Positions 53,711 through 63,361 are shown, counted from the first letter of the stretch. The stretch is 64,000 bases of DNA from Spirosoma fluviale (GCF_900230225.1 NZ_OCNH01000001.1:2480001-2544000); one strand, 5' to 3'. Translations and numbers: made by a program. The notes: a model not told the origin generated them from the letters alone.

Positions 53711-54460
53711 ATGAAAACAGCAATTATCACGGGCGGAGGTCAGGGTATTGGCCGGGTTACCACGCAATATCTGCTTACACACGGCTATAACGTAGCCGTA
53801 TGGGAAGCCGATACCGATGCGCTTACCGAACTTCAGGAAGCCTATTCAGCCTCATCGGCTCAACTACTTTTCGTTCACTGCGATGTATCCAGCGAAGGCC
53901 AGGTCAAAAAATCAATTGAACAAACGATGTCTCATTTTGGGCAAATCGACGTCTTAATTAACAATGCAGCCCTCATGACGACAAAACCCCTCGACAAACT
54001 AACCTTCGCTGAATGGAACACGGTTATAGGCACCAACCTTTCCGGTCCTTTCCTATGTGCCAAATACGCAGCTCCTCACCTGGCCGATCAGAAAGGGTGC
54101 ATCGTTAACTTATGTTCTACCCGTGCCTTTCAGTCAGAGCCCGATACGTTTGCGTACTCGGCCAGCAAGGGCGGCATTTTGGCACTTACTCATTCACTCG
54201 CGGTTAGTTTAGGGCCAAACGTTCGTGTCAACGCCGTTAGTCCCGGCTGGATTGATGTATCTGCGTTGAAGAAAAAAGCAAACGCCAAAGCAGACAAACT
54301 CCGGCCCGAAGATCACAGCCAGCATCCGGCGGGGCGCGTGGGTCAGCCCGACGATGTAGCCCGGATGATCCTGTTCCTGATCGCTCCGGAAAATAGTTTC
54401 ATTACGGGGCAGAACTTCGTGGTAGACGGCGGAATGACCCGAAAGATGATTTACGTATGA
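53711..54460 (+). CDS. Short-chain dehydrogenase/reductase
   Basis: This 249-residue protein has the classical SDR motifs: TGGGQGIG for NAD(P) binding, NNAA (LINNAALMT), an active-site Ser/Tyr/Lys (CSTRAF, then YSASKGG) and the C-terminal FVVDGG. The acidic residue after beta2 ([10 protein letters not shown]) suggests an NAD preference. The start at 53711 is chosen because [10 protein letters not shown] is the standard beginning. The upstream 27 bp are open but not protein-like. The substrate is unknown; no pathway partners are adjacent. Confidence 0.93.
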   Translation: MKTAIITGGGQGIGRVTTQYLLTHGYNVAVWEADTDALTELQEAYSASSAQLLFVHCDVSSEGQVKKSIEQTMSHFGQIDVLINNAALMTTKPLDKLTFAEWNTVIGTNLSGPFLCAKYAAPHLADQKGCIVNLCSTRAFQSEPDTFAYSASKGGILALTHSLAVSLGPNVRVNAVSPGWIDVSALKKKANAKADKLRPEDHSQHPAGRVGQPDDVARMILFLIAPENSFITGQNFVVDGGMTRKMIYV

Positions 54461-54611
54461 TTGCCTGAAAATATAATAAAACATCCACCCCCATTAGTTA
54501 GTTAGTATCGTCAGTCGTTTGGGGACTGTTCTGCCCTGTTCACTCTGGAATCAGTGCAGCAGCGCCCCCTATTACTGGCCAGGAACAGCTTTGCAACCTT
54601 CTTCATCTCCT

Positions 54612-55049
54612 ATGAATATAGAACTTACTACTGCTTCAGAAACCGCTCCACTCGAAGTACTGGACTTGCAGGTTTCTTCCCGCCGAACAGCCGGTAAATC
54701 CATTCTGTCCGTGCAATTTTTGTGTCGCAGCGAGCGGTATGCCAAACACCTGAATATGCCTTCGCTATCCTGGTTCGATGCCAACCAGTTACAGCGATTT
54801 TCGCAGGATCTGGCCGCTGCTCAATACCCGGAAACCAGTCGGATCGACCTGCACGATGCCGGTATTCGTCTGACGGGCTCCGTTCGGCGGCTGGCGGGCA
54901 TGTGGACCGCCGGTCGTACAATTCGCATTGAACCCCTGCCTTCGTCGGCCACTCAATTTACTCCGTTTACAATTCATGCCTCACCAAACGACATCAAAAC
55001 GTATGCGGGTAAATTGTACAGTCGCCTGTGGGAATTGTTCACCAAGTAA
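54612..55049 (+). CDS. Conserved-looking protein of unknown function (145 aa)
   Basis: This small cytoplasmic protein has no signal or membrane segment. It contains LQVSSRRTAGKSILSVQFLC, FDANQLQRFSQDLAAAQYP and RLAGMWTAGRTIRIEPLP, and ends LYSRLWELFTK. It looks like a compact alpha/beta domain that may bind something, but I do not recognise it. The start at 54612 is the first ATG that gives protein-like sequence. It lies 61 bp before the next small gene on the same strand. Confidence 0.6.
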   Translation: MNIELTTASETAPLEVLDLQVSSRRTAGKSILSVQFLCRSERYAKHLNMPSLSWFDANQLQRFSQDLAAAQYPETSRIDLHDAGIRLTGSVRRLAGMWTAGRTIRIEPLPSSATQFTPFTIHASPNDIKTYAGKLYSRLWELFTK

Positions 55050-55110
55050 AAACTGAACTTTATTTTTCGGGTTATTCAGGGAAACATGTCCCAAACAATA
55101 AAGCTCACGT

Positions 55111-55437
55111 ATGGAAAACACAAATCAGGATGCAATGCTCAATGAGCAGTCACGAACGTTTGATCCCGGTACCGGCGGAACGGCCCAAACACCGGACGAC
55201 AGCATTCTCATCAATCAGGATTATAATCCGACGGATTTAGCCGGTGATGTCAATGCACCACCTACCACCCCAACGGACGAGGAAGAAGCCGCTACCGGCA
55301 ATGATGGAACCGGCGCTTTTTCGGGCAGTCCCAACATGGAAGTAGATACAGGGAATTACGGCAACGGGGATACTTTAGGTAACAATGATGGTACGGAACC
55401 GGACCCGGAATTATCCGATCCGGTAAGCCAGGTTTAA
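55111..55437 (+). CDS. Small acidic, disordered protein (108 aa)
   Basis: Almost every residue is Asp, Glu, Asn, Gly, Thr, Pro or Ser, with no hydrophobic core (TPTDEEEAATGNDGTGAFSG). It is strongly acidic and probably unfolded. It could be a stress or hydration protein, or a partner of the DUF892 protein encoded convergently, with which it shares a terminator. No family was recognised. Coding potential is supported by a clean ATG, a convincing stop and the nearby terminator. Confidence 0.6.
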   Translation: MENTNQDAMLNEQSRTFDPGTGGTAQTPDDSILINQDYNPTDLAGDVNAPPTTPTDEEEAATGNDGTGAFSGSPNMEVDTGNYGNGDTLGNNDGTEPDPELSDPVSQV

Positions 55438-55457
55438 CCAGAGTCGGGCATCTTCAA

Positions 55458-55499
55458 CAACAAAATAGGCTCACCAATCGTGGTGAGCCTATTTTGTTG
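55458..55499. terminator. Bidirectional terminator
   Basis: A perfect 18-bp inverted repeat CAACAAAATAGGCTCACC / GGTGAGCCTATTTTGTTG with a 6-nt loop sits between two convergent genes (stops at 55437 and 55523). GC-rich in the centre with A/T-rich ends both ways. Confidence 0.9.
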
Positions 55500-55522
55500 A
55501 ATCTATCGGTCTAAAGCTCCGC

Positions 55523-56260
55523 TTAGATCAAGCCGGAACCGCTCGTCGATGAACTGCCGCCCGTATTATAACCCGTTGTTGACGAGCTATCTCCATACCG
55601 GGTTCCATCGGGATTTACGGAACCATACTGGTCGGTACCGGTACCGGCGTATTGGCTACCACTATATTGGCCCTGAGTACCATACTGGCTGGATCCAGAC
55701 GAAGAATTGTCATCTTCCGAAGCAGCCCGCTGGTTGATAAACGACTCGGCTAATTGAGTCAGCTTTCTATCGGTATTTTTTTCCTCCTCCAGTGTTTGCT
55801 GCAACATACGGGCCGCATCCGTGTAACCAAGTACACTCGCCAGCGTTACCGCCGACCCATAGGCGGCAATTTCGTGATGTTCAATCTTCTGCGCGGCAAT
55901 GATCAGGCCAGCGTCACGGGTCAATGACCCCGACTCGGTTTCAGACACAACCAGTTGGGCGTCATCGACTAAGCCATCGATTGCGGCACAGGTCTTATCA
56001 TCCACTTCTACGCCCACACTACGAAATACGTCTTCCAGACGGGCGACCTGTCCACGGGTTTCTTCCTGGTGCTGAAGGAATGCATTCCTGACTTCATCTG
56101 TAGTAGCTGCATCTGCCTGTTCGCCAAGTGCGTCTACGGCTTGCTTTTCGGCATAGTAAATTCCCTTCAGTTCACTAACAAAAAGGCTTTGTAAACCTTC
56201 GCGGGTATCATTATCATTACCACTAAAGAAATTTGCGATTTGACTTCCTAGAGATGCCAT
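55523..56260 (-). CDS. DUF892 ferritin-like protein (YciE/YciF type) with prion-like tail
   Basis: The product has 245 residues. Residues 1-175 are helical and ferritin-like (LQSLFVSELKGIYYAEKQAV, QHQEETRGQVARLEDVFRSV, AAQKIEHHEIAAYGSAV), with Glu and His residues as in YciE/YciF-like DUF892 proteins, often linked to oxidative or osmotic stress. The last 60 residues are low-complexity, rich in Ser, Gly, Gln, Tyr and Thr (SQYGTQGQYSGSQYAGTG). This is composition typical of prion-like or phase-separating tails. It is monocistronic, divergent from a sorbosone-dehydrogenase-like gene. Confidence 0.88.
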   Translation of the reverse strand: MASLGSQIANFFSGNDNDTREGLQSLFVSELKGIYYAEKQAVDALGEQADAATTDEVRNAFLQHQEETRGQVARLEDVFRSVGVEVDDKTCAAIDGLVDDAQLVVSETESGSLTRDAGLIIAAQKIEHHEIAAYGSAVTLASVLGYTDAARMLQQTLEEEKNTDRKLTQLAESFINQRAASEDDNSSSGSSQYGTQGQYSGSQYAGTGTDQYGSVNPDGTRYGDSSSTTGYNTGGSSSTSGSGLI

Positions 56261-56602
56261 GGTTTTGTTGGGTTAGTTATTAATGATTTTCTTACCATAT
56301 GACTAAAACCATGCCATACGTTGATACTGTGAGGTTTACGAATAAGGCGGATCAGTCATTGATTATGTTTTTCTACAAGTTTTGTAGAGTACTATCCCTT
56401 TCTCCACAAATTGCCCCATAATCAGGCATTTAACTCATCTTCCCGGAACCTTACTATTTCAATTTTCTTTAAACACGGTCTCTTTTCGCCAGTTATAAAC
56501 ATGCTTGTGTGCTTCTTATTCCTTGTAGTCAGCGATTGCCTGCCTGGCTGCGGTTAAGCGCATCAACAACTAACTCAACGTTTACATACTTAAATTTTTA
56601 AC
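56261..56602. other. Divergent intergenic region with small palindrome
   Basis: This 342-bp spacer lies between divergent genes. CTACAA-GTT-TTGTAG (56373-56387) is a perfect 6-bp inverted repeat and a possible regulator site. The stretch otherwise holds presumed promoters for both genes; no RNA gene or ORF is convincing. Confidence 0.4.
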
Positions 56603-57835
56603 ATGAAAAATGTAGTCAAACCGACTATTCTATCCGGTCTTATTGCCGCAGGTTTTCTGGTTTCCTGTAGCAAAGATGAAGTCTTCAACGCGCAGATTCC
56701 CGAGACAAATCAGCAACCAACTACCGCTCAGGTAAATGGCAACGTTTTCGAACCGGCGCTGGTAGCGGCAACCGATGCACGCATTGCTCAACTCAGACTC
56801 CCGGCGGGTTTCACCGTCGCTAAATTTGCCGATCAGCTTGGCAAACCTCGTATGCTGACCGTCAGCGAAATGGGAAGCGTGTACGTTACCAGCCGCGCGG
56901 CCGGGACTGTTACCCTACTTCGGGACACCAACAATGATGGCAAGTCAGATCAGAGTCAGGTCGTGGCTACCATCAAAGATGTTCACGGGCTGACAATTTT
57001 TTCGGGGAAAATGTACCTGATTTCCATCCATGATGTGTATTCGGCAACCATAAATGCCGATGGTACGCTGGGGACGCCCCAGAAGATCATGACCGGCCTT
57101 CCCGATGCCGGTCAGCATCCAAACCGCACCATTGGCTTCGGTCCGGACGGGTTTATGTACATTACCGTTGGTAGCACCTGCAATGCCTGTGCCGAACCAA
57201 ATCCGGAAAGCGCAACCATTCTTCGGGCTAATCCAGACGGAACGGGCCGCCGGATTTACGCAAAAGGATTACGCAACACCATTGGCTTTGGCTGGCATCC
57301 CGAAACGAAGGAGCTTTATGGATTAGACCATGGTATTGACTGGCTGGGTGACGATCAACAGAAAGAAGAGGTAAATCTGATAAAAGATGGTGCCTTTTAT
57401 GGCTGGCCCTACATTTATGGCGATGGGAACTATAACCCCCACCCAAGGCCCATGGGCGATACTACCTACGCACAGATTCTGGCCAAAACCACGTTGCCCT
57501 CTTTGCAGTATGACGCTCACGCAGCTCCTTTGAGCATGGTCTTTTACACAAGTACCGGCGCTCCGTCTAGTTTCCCTGCCGAGTATCGTAACGATGCCCT
57601 TGCTACCATGCGCGGCTCCTGGAACCGTAGTCAGCCATCAGGCTACAAAGTGGTACGAATTCATTTCGAAGGAGGCAAACCCGTTCGGGTCGATGATCTG
57701 GTAACCGGATTCGTAGTCGATAATAACCAGGCACAATTTGGTCGCCCGGTTGGACTAGCCGCTATGCCCGACGGTTCCCTCTTATTTACGGACGACAACA
57801 ATGGGGTGATTTACCGGATTAGCTATGCCAAGTAA
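56603..57835 (+). CDS. Sorbosone/PQQ-type sugar dehydrogenase-like lipoprotein
   Basis: The product has 410 residues. The lipoprotein signal ends LVSCSKDE (Cys22). The body is a six-bladed propeller of the glucose/sorbosone dehydrogenase family: LPAGFTVAKFADQLGKPRML, DVHGLTIFSGKMYL, QHPNRTIGFGPDG, GLRNTIGFGWHP and GAFYGWPYIYGDGNY. Related enzymes use PQQ to oxidise sugars, but many Bacteroidota members are uncharacterised and may bind other cofactors. It is alone on its strand with a strong terminator after it. Location at the periplasmic or outer face is inferred from the lipobox. Confidence 0.85.
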   Translation: MKNVVKPTILSGLIAAGFLVSCSKDEVFNAQIPETNQQPTTAQVNGNVFEPALVAATDARIAQLRLPAGFTVAKFADQLGKPRMLTVSEMGSVYVTSRAAGTVTLLRDTNNDGKSDQSQVVATIKDVHGLTIFSGKMYLISIHDVYSATINADGTLGTPQKIMTGLPDAGQHPNRTIGFGPDGFMYITVGSTCNACAEPNPESATILRANPDGTGRRIYAKGLRNTIGFGWHPETKELYGLDHGIDWLGDDQQKEEVNLIKDGAFYGWPYIYGDGNYNPHPRPMGDTTYAQILAKTTLPSLQYDAHAAPLSMVFYTSTGAPSSFPAEYRNDALATMRGSWNRSQPSGYKVVRIHFEGGKPVRVDDLVTGFVVDNNQAQFGRPVGLAAMPDGSLLFTDDNNGVIYRISYAK

Positions 57836-57870
57836 TCAATAGTAGGCTGCCAAATGCCTAATCAACTTAT

Positions 57871-57914
57871 AAAGAGGGGGTGATCTACTCATAGAATTAG
57901 ATCATCCCCTCTTT
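57871..57914. terminator. Terminator between converging genes
   Basis: A 17-bp stem AAAGAGGGGGTGATCTA / TAGATCATCCCCTCTTT, one G-U-type mismatch, 10-nt loop. It lies 35 bp after the sorbosone-dehydrogenase-like stop. A/T at the outer ends suggests bidirectional use. Confidence 0.88.
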
Positions 57915-58011
57915 GTATGCCGACAACTGAAGCACCCCTATTTTTTTGTCCATTCCTGCGGCCAAGGCTAAAAACAGTTGCGAGGTCTATTATAGGATTG
58001 TACAAAAGCTA

Positions 58012-58434
58012 CTAGTTGAAGCGTTTGGGATGATGGCATTCGGTCCAATAAGCGATAATTGACCCTAACTGCATCTTCCAGGCTGCGAAGGTTCCCTTTT
58101 TCTCAAAAAGACCCTGAATTGTCAACTCGTAGGCTTCTTCCACTAAGTAATCGACCACCGGGCTGGTCATAAAAATAAAGGGGATACACTTTCGGCGCAG
58201 TCCCGGATCCTGATCAATTTGCGTTCGAAGCTCCAGGCCAGTCATACCAGGCATACTGATTTCGGATATAATCAAGAAGGGTGTTACCGCACTGGTTGTC
58301 AGGTAATCCAGAGCCATTTGCCCGTTAGAGAAAACTAAAATAGGATAAGGAAGATTTAGCTCCGATAAGGCTTTCTTAAACATATCGTGATCATCTTCAT
58401 CAGCATCAATAAAGATAATGGGATGTTCGCTCAT
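58012..58434 (-). CDS. Single-domain receiver protein with Glu at the phosphorylation site
   Basis: This 140-residue CheY-like receiver resembles the Rcp1 type: IIFIDADEDDHDMFKKAL supplies the acidic pocket, MTSP the switch Thr/Ser and FEKKG the conserved Lys. The phospho-acceptor position reads LIISEISMPGMTG, so Asp is replaced by Glu58 (codon GAA at 58263-58261). Such a change mimics the phosphorylated state or uncouples the protein from kinases. It lies downstream of the GAF histidine kinase on the same strand with a 336-bp gap. Output and partners are unknown. Confidence 0.88.
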   Translation of the reverse strand: MSEHPIIFIDADEDDHDMFKKALSELNLPYPILVFSNGQMALDYLTTSAVTPFLIISEISMPGMTGLELRTQIDQDPGLRRKCIPFIFMTSPVVDYLVEEAYELTIQGLFEKKGTFAAWKMQLGSIIAYWTECHHPKRFN

Positions 58435-58770
58435 GCTTCAGTGTTTAATGAATGGGGTAAAGTAAAAGCCCGGTTCAATACCGAGCTTTCGAATTTTTCT
58501 GTTTTCTTAACGTTGAGTGAAACGACATTAATCTATGATAAAGCTGCTACGCAGGCAGCGAACAACTAAAGATGAAACCCGTTCACTTATGCTTAAGCCC
58601 AAATCATACCAATTAAACCAGCAAAACTTAAACTGTTCATAATCAACAGATTGCTCTTCGTATCAGATTAGTACCATGTAATGAATTGCGACTTTCTTAC
58701 CCAATTTTGTGGGTATAAGCCCTCACTTCGTAATTGGTTTACCAGACACCCTTCATAGCCGACAACTCAT
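58435..58770. other. Spacer between receiver and GAF-kinase genes
   Basis: A 336-bp stretch with no gene, hairpin or repeat that I can support. It presumably contains the promoter of the receiver gene (minus). Confidence 0.4.
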
Positions 58771-60138
58771 CTAATTGGGTAAATAGATACTAAACGTGGC
58801 ACCCTGACCGGGGCGGCTGGTAGCGGTAATCGCGCCCCCATGATTAGCGACTACTTTCTCACAAATGGCCAGACCAATACCTGTCCCAGAAAAATCATTC
58901 TTGCCGTGTAGCCGCTGAAAGACTTTAAAGATGCGGTTGGCATACTTCTGTTCAAAACCAATCCCGTTGTCTATCACATCGATCCGATAATAAAGCGGAG
59001 CCGAAAGAGAAGGCTTGACCCCTTCAGGCAAATCTCTGGTCAGGAGAGTCTGAACGCGGACTTGAATCAAAGGAACCTTGGGCGCAGCGGCACTCGACCG
59101 GCCACTAACGCCTATATTGCTGAATTTCAACGCATTGCTAAATAAGTTCTGAAAAAGCTGGCCTAGCTGGATCGAATCTCCCAAGACCTCGGGTAAGGGG
59201 TCGACCTGAATAATTGCCCCTGTTTCGGCAATTATCAATTCCAAATCCGTTCGTACAGTTTGAACGACCGTTGAGAGCGAAATCAGTTGTCGGCGGTCAT
59301 GAATGGCGGCAATTCTCGAATAACTTAATAAATCCTGGATCAGTATAGACATTCGACCAGCCGCCAACTGCATCCGATTCAGGTAAGTCTTTCCTTCACC
59401 CAGCTGGTCGGCATACTGGCTTTGCAACAGGTTGCCAAACGATTGAATTTTCCGCAGGGGTTCCTGTAAATCATGGGAAGCTACTGAGGCAAATTGCTGC
59501 AGGTTGTCGTTCGACTGCGTTAACAGTTCATTGACTTTATGAAGCTCATCATTAGCAATTTTGAGAGCCTGGGTACGTGTCTGAACCAGTTCTTCCAGCT
59601 CTGCTGTCAGCGTTTGGTAGCGCTGTTCGCTCAACTGGAGGGCTTTATTGGTTTTTCGTAAGGTTAGCAGATTGACTACCTGGTTGGTTAAGGTAGTCAA
59701 AGCAGACAATTGGGCTCTACTTAATTGCCTGGGCTTGTCATCAATAACACAAAGTGAGCCAAGAGTAAAGCCATCCGCATCGATTAATGGTATTCCCGCA
59801 TAAAAAACGATATGGGGTTCGCCGGTTACTAACGGATTAGTGGCGAACCGTTCATCCTGCCGGGTATCCGAAACGAGTAAAGGCTCGTTTGGGTTGAGGA
59901 TGGCGTGAGCACAAAAGGAAAACTGGCGGGGCGTTTCCCTGACTGAAAGTCCCAGATTAGACTTGAACCACTGTCGTTTTTCATCTACCAGACTGATTAA
60001 CGAGATTGGTGTCTCACAGATTTGGGAAGCCAGGCTTGTGATATGATCGTAGTCAGCTTCGGGCAAGGTGTCCAGAATATCATAACTTCTTAAGGCATCT
60101 AGCCTATTGGATTCCTCGTAAGAATTGGAAAATAGCAT
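58771..60138 (-). CDS. GAF-domain sensor histidine kinase
   Basis: This roughly 455-residue cytosolic protein has an N-terminal GAF domain (about 1-165: EESNRLDALRSYDILDTLPE, FCAHAILNPNEPLLVSDT, GIPLIDADGFTLGSLCVID). A coiled coil follows (about 170-215), then a HisKA domain (FASVASHDLQEPLRKIQSF with the phospho-His) and an HATPase domain (N-box LFQNLFSNALKFS, G1 DVIDNGIGFEQK, G2 GTGIGLAICEKV). The ATG at 60138 is preferred. A longer frame from 60222 adds a hydrophobic stretch that may be spurious. It is transcribed toward the receiver gene. Confidence 0.93.
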   Translation of the reverse strand: MLFSNSYEESNRLDALRSYDILDTLPEADYDHITSLASQICETPISLISLVDEKRQWFKSNLGLSVRETPRQFSFCAHAILNPNEPLLVSDTRQDERFATNPLVTGEPHIVFYAGIPLIDADGFTLGSLCVIDDKPRQLSRAQLSALTTLTNQVVNLLTLRKTNKALQLSEQRYQTLTAELEELVQTRTQALKIANDELHKVNELLTQSNDNLQQFASVASHDLQEPLRKIQSFGNLLQSQYADQLGEGKTYLNRMQLAAGRMSILIQDLLSYSRIAAIHDRRQLISLSTVVQTVRTDLELIIAETGAIIQVDPLPEVLGDSIQLGQLFQNLFSNALKFSNIGVSGRSSAAAPKVPLIQVRVQTLLTRDLPEGVKPSLSAPLYYRIDVIDNGIGFEQKYANRIFKVFQRLHGKNDFSGTGIGLAICEKVVANHGGAITATSRPGQGATFSIYLPN

Positions 60139-60342
60139 CGTTGAGCGCAGCCGGTGTGGCGCTGTTAAAGTAACTAACAGTAAACAACACTTGAACAAAA
60201 AAGTATGTTTAGTAAAAGACAACTTATCCCAAGCGTGGCACCGTTAAATTAAATCCGCTTTCTTCCCCAGTAATTTAGACAACCTATTAGTTAACAAACG
60301 CATTTTGGGCGGTGCGGATTAAAGCGGCTATGCGGGAAAAAC

Positions 60343-60373
60343 AAAAAACCAGCCCTTCTGAGGCTGGTTTTTT
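60343..60373 (-). terminator. Terminator of the tRNA-Glu gene
   Basis: AAAAAACCAGCC / GGCTGGTTTTTT is a perfect 12-bp stem with a 7-nt loop. On minus it ends in a run of U, 24 bp past the tRNA 3' end. Confidence 0.9.
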
Positions 60374-60396
60374 CATTAATTAGTCAGTGGACTAAG

Positions 60397-60468
60397 TGAC
60401 CGATACGGGAATCGAACCCGTGTTACCGCCGTGAAAGGGCGATGTCCTAACCGCTAGACGAATCGGCC
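60397..60468 (-). tRNA. tRNA-Glu (anticodon TTC)
   Basis: The minus strand folds as a tRNA: the acceptor stem is GGCCGAT paired with ATCGGTC, with discriminator A. The D-loop contains AGCGGTTAGGAC. The anticodon stem-loop centres on CCTTTCACG, giving TTC. The T-arm has the universal GGGTTCGATTCCC. It is 72 nt, as expected. CCA is not encoded. A terminator follows. Confidence 0.97.
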
Positions 60469-60649
60469 GTCTTGTTTAAAAGACCCAACCTTTTGACTTT
60501 CTGTCGCTGTGTTGGCGAATCGTGGTGCAAAGGTAAGGCAAGATTTTTAAAGTGCAAGAGTTGCTATCAAAATTTTTTCAAAAAAAGGGTTCCTGAGCGT
60601 TTTAGTGCTATTTTTGAGGAGGTTAGCATTCAAATATTTTTTCGCCTTC

Positions 60650-63232
60650 ATGAAACACTTTTTGCTGCTGGCGGGCCTAACGGTCGCGTCACTGTCGGCT
60701 TCAGCACAGTCAACATCCTCTTCGTCAACATCTTTATCCCCATCTACTGCGGTCGATTCGCCCGCAAAATTTCTGGGTTATCAGATTGGTGAACGCTTTA
60801 CACCACATTATCGGGTTCTGGCCTATGCCGAGCAGGTGGCCCGTCAACTTCCCAACCGGATAAAATTAATTCCGTATGGCACTTCCTACGAAGGCCGACA
60901 ACTGATGGTGGTCGCCATCGGCTCGGAAGCAAACATGAGTCGGCTGGAAGAAATCAGGACCAATAACCTGAAACGTATCGGCCTCATGGAGGGCACACCA
61001 ACAGCTACGCCCCAACCGCCTATTGCCTGGCTCAGCTACAACGTTCACGGCAATGAGGCTGTAAGCTCCGAAGCCTTCATGGATGTACTCTATCACCTGC
61101 TCAGCTCGTCCGATGCCGTGGCGAAAAAAATCCTGAGCACTACGGTGGTCATTCTTGACCCCGGCCTCAACCCCGATGGCCATGACCGGTATGTAAACTG
61201 GTACAACCAGATGCAGGGCAGCGTGGCCGATCCTACCCCATCGGCACGAGAGCACAACGAACCCTGGCCGGGCGGGCGTTATACGCACTACCTGTTCGAC
61301 CCCAACCGCGACTGGGCCTGGCAAACGCAGGAGATCACCCAGCAGCGCATGGCGCTATACCAGCAGTGGATGCCCCAGCTACACGGCGATTTCCACGAAA
61401 TGGGCGTTGAAAGTCCCTATTACTTCGCGCCATCGGCCAAGCCTTACCATGAAGATGTAACGCCTTTCCAGCGGCAGTTTCAGCAAACGATTGGTCAGTA
61501 TTGCAGCCGCTACTTCGACAAAAACGGCTGGCTCTACTACACCCGCGAACGGTTCGACCTGTTCTACCCAAGCTATGGCGACACCTACCCGACCTACAAT
61601 GGAGCCATTGGCATGACTTTCGAACAGGGCGGCAGCGGCCGGGCCGGACTGGCTATTGAAAAAGCCGACGGGGATACACTCACGCTTCGCCAGCGAATCG
61701 ATCACCACTTCGCGTCCAGCATTGCCACGCTGGAGTCTGTAGCCGATCGGCCCGCTGAAATCGTGAAAGAGTTCGGGCAATTCTTCGACAAATCCCGAAA
61801 TACGCCCATTGGTGCCTACAAAAGCTATGTCATTAAATCCAATGGCGACGCCGGACGTGTTAAAGCCCTACAACAACTGTTGGAGCGGAACAAAATCAGT
61901 TATGGTTACGCTGGTAAAGCTCAGAATGTAGCTAGTGGGTTTAATTACACCAGCCAGAAGATTGATAAAACAGTAACCATAACGCCCGATGATATTGTGA
62001 TTAGCGCCTATCAGCCTAAATCAACCCTGTTAAAAATTCTCTTTGAGCAGAATTCGAAACTGGAAGATTCGGCAACGTACGATATCACGGCCTGGTCGCT
62101 GCCCTACGCGTTTGGCTTACAAACCTATGGACTGACCACCCGGCTCAATCCAGGAAGCACACAACCTGCTACGGCTACGCCAGCCGCTGCGGTAACCCCA
62201 CAAACCCGTCCTTATGCGTACGTCGTTAAGTGGCAGTCGCTTCCGGCGGTGCAAATGCTGGCCGGTCTGTTGAAGCAGAAAATACGCGTACGGGCTGCCG
62301 AAAAGCCATTTGAACTGGAGAACAAGACGTACCCATCGGGAACACTGATCGTGACACGGGCGGGTAACGAACGCTTTGGCGACCGACTCGATGCCCTGGT
62401 CCGGGAAGAAGCGACCAAGACAGGGGCCGATTTGACCTCGGTTCAGACTGGTTTTGTAACGACCGGCTCCGACTTCGGCTCCGATTTTGTTTCGGGTCTG
62501 AAAGCTCCCCGGATAGCGGTTGTGGTGGGTGAAGGTACACCTCCCCCATCGGCGGGCGAAGTGTGGCACTATTTCGACCAGGAACTTCACTACCCGGTTA
62601 CGCTGATTGACGGCAATACCCTGGGCAATGTACAGTGGAATAAACTCGACGTGCTGATCCTGCCGACAAACTACAACTACGGTCGCATTCTGAACGAGAA
62701 AACCCTGACCGCCGTCAAAGAATGGGTTCGGGCGGGCGGAAAGCTCATTGCGATGGAGCGGGCTGCATCGTTTCTGGCCGGTAAGGATGGGTTCGAGTTA
62801 AAAGAAAAGGAAGATAAATCAGCCGATAAAAGTAAAAAGAGCGAAAACCCCGATACGCTCAAACGCTACATCGATCGCGAACGGACCGCTATCTCCGATG
62901 ATATTCCAGGCAGCATTTACCGCGTAAACATCGACACCTCACACCCACTGGGTTTCGGTCTGTCGGGCGGTTATTATTCGCTGGTGCAGAATGCTTACAA
63001 CTTTGATTACCTGAAAGAAGGCTGGAACGTTGGATACCTGAAAACGGACAACTATGTAGCCGGTTTTTCGGGTAAGAACGCCAAGGACAAGCTAAAGAAT
63101 ACACTGCTCATGGGCGTTCAGTCGCTGGGTCGGGGCAGCGTTGTTTATCTGGCCGATGATCCACTCTTCCGGGGCTTCTGGTACAACGGCAAGCTGTTGT
63201 TTGCCAATGCTGTATTTATGGTTGGTAATTAA
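60650..63232 (+). CDS. M14-family zinc carboxypeptidase, secreted
   Basis: The product has 860 residues from the ATG at 60650 (signal peptide ending ASAQS). The M14 peptidase domain spans about 50-380. Zinc ligands His133 and Glu136 lie in NVHGNEAVSSE, QLHGDFHEMG follows, and the catalytic Glu region is GMTFEQGGSGRAG. A long C-terminal region (about 400-860), typical of the Bacteroidota type, contains a glutamine-amidotransferase-like Rossmann segment (VLILPTNYNYGRIL, RAGGKLIAMERAASFL). It probably trims C-terminal residues of peptides in the periplasm or outside. A strong terminator follows. Confidence 0.92.
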   Translation: MKHFLLLAGLTVASLSASAQSTSSSSTSLSPSTAVDSPAKFLGYQIGERFTPHYRVLAYAEQVARQLPNRIKLIPYGTSYEGRQLMVVAIGSEANMSRLEEIRTNNLKRIGLMEGTPTATPQPPIAWLSYNVHGNEAVSSEAFMDVLYHLLSSSDAVAKKILSTTVVILDPGLNPDGHDRYVNWYNQMQGSVADPTPSAREHNEPWPGGRYTHYLFDPNRDWAWQTQEITQQRMALYQQWMPQLHGDFHEMGVESPYYFAPSAKPYHEDVTPFQRQFQQTIGQYCSRYFDKNGWLYYTRERFDLFYPSYGDTYPTYNGAIGMTFEQGGSGRAGLAIEKADGDTLTLRQRIDHHFASSIATLESVADRPAEIVKEFGQFFDKSRNTPIGAYKSYVIKSNGDAGRVKALQQLLERNKISYGYAGKAQNVASGFNYTSQKIDKTVTITPDDIVISAYQPKSTLLKILFEQNSKLEDSATYDITAWSLPYAFGLQTYGLTTRLNPGSTQPATATPAAAVTPQTRPYAYVVKWQSLPAVQMLAGLLKQKIRVRAAEKPFELENKTYPSGTLIVTRAGNERFGDRLDALVREEATKTGADLTSVQTGFVTTGSDFGSDFVSGLKAPRIAVVVGEGTPPPSAGEVWHYFDQELHYPVTLIDGNTLGNVQWNKLDVLILPTNYNYGRILNEKTLTAVKEWVRAGGKLIAMERAASFLAGKDGFELKEKEDKSADKSKKSENPDTLKRYIDRERTAISDDIPGSIYRVNIDTSHPLGFGLSGGYYSLVQNAYNFDYLKEGWNVGYLKTDNYVAGFSGKNAKDKLKNTLLMGVQSLGRGSVVYLADDPLFRGFWYNGKLLFANAVFMVGN

Positions 63233-63254
63233 TTCATTTGTTTTACCCAAAATG

Positions 63255-63295
63255 CGCAAACGCAACGGCCAATCGACCGTTGCGTTTGCGTTTTT
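63255..63295 (+). terminator. Terminator after the M14 peptidase gene
   Basis: CGCAAACGCAACGG / CCGTTGCGTTTGCG, a perfect 14-bp stem with an 8-nt loop, followed by TTTTT. It lies 23 bp past the stop. Confidence 0.93.
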
Positions 63296-63361
63296 ATGCA
63301 GTATCGGGGTAAATTTGTACGATTATTCTCTTTTCAGTTTGCTCTATAACGCATTCACTTG

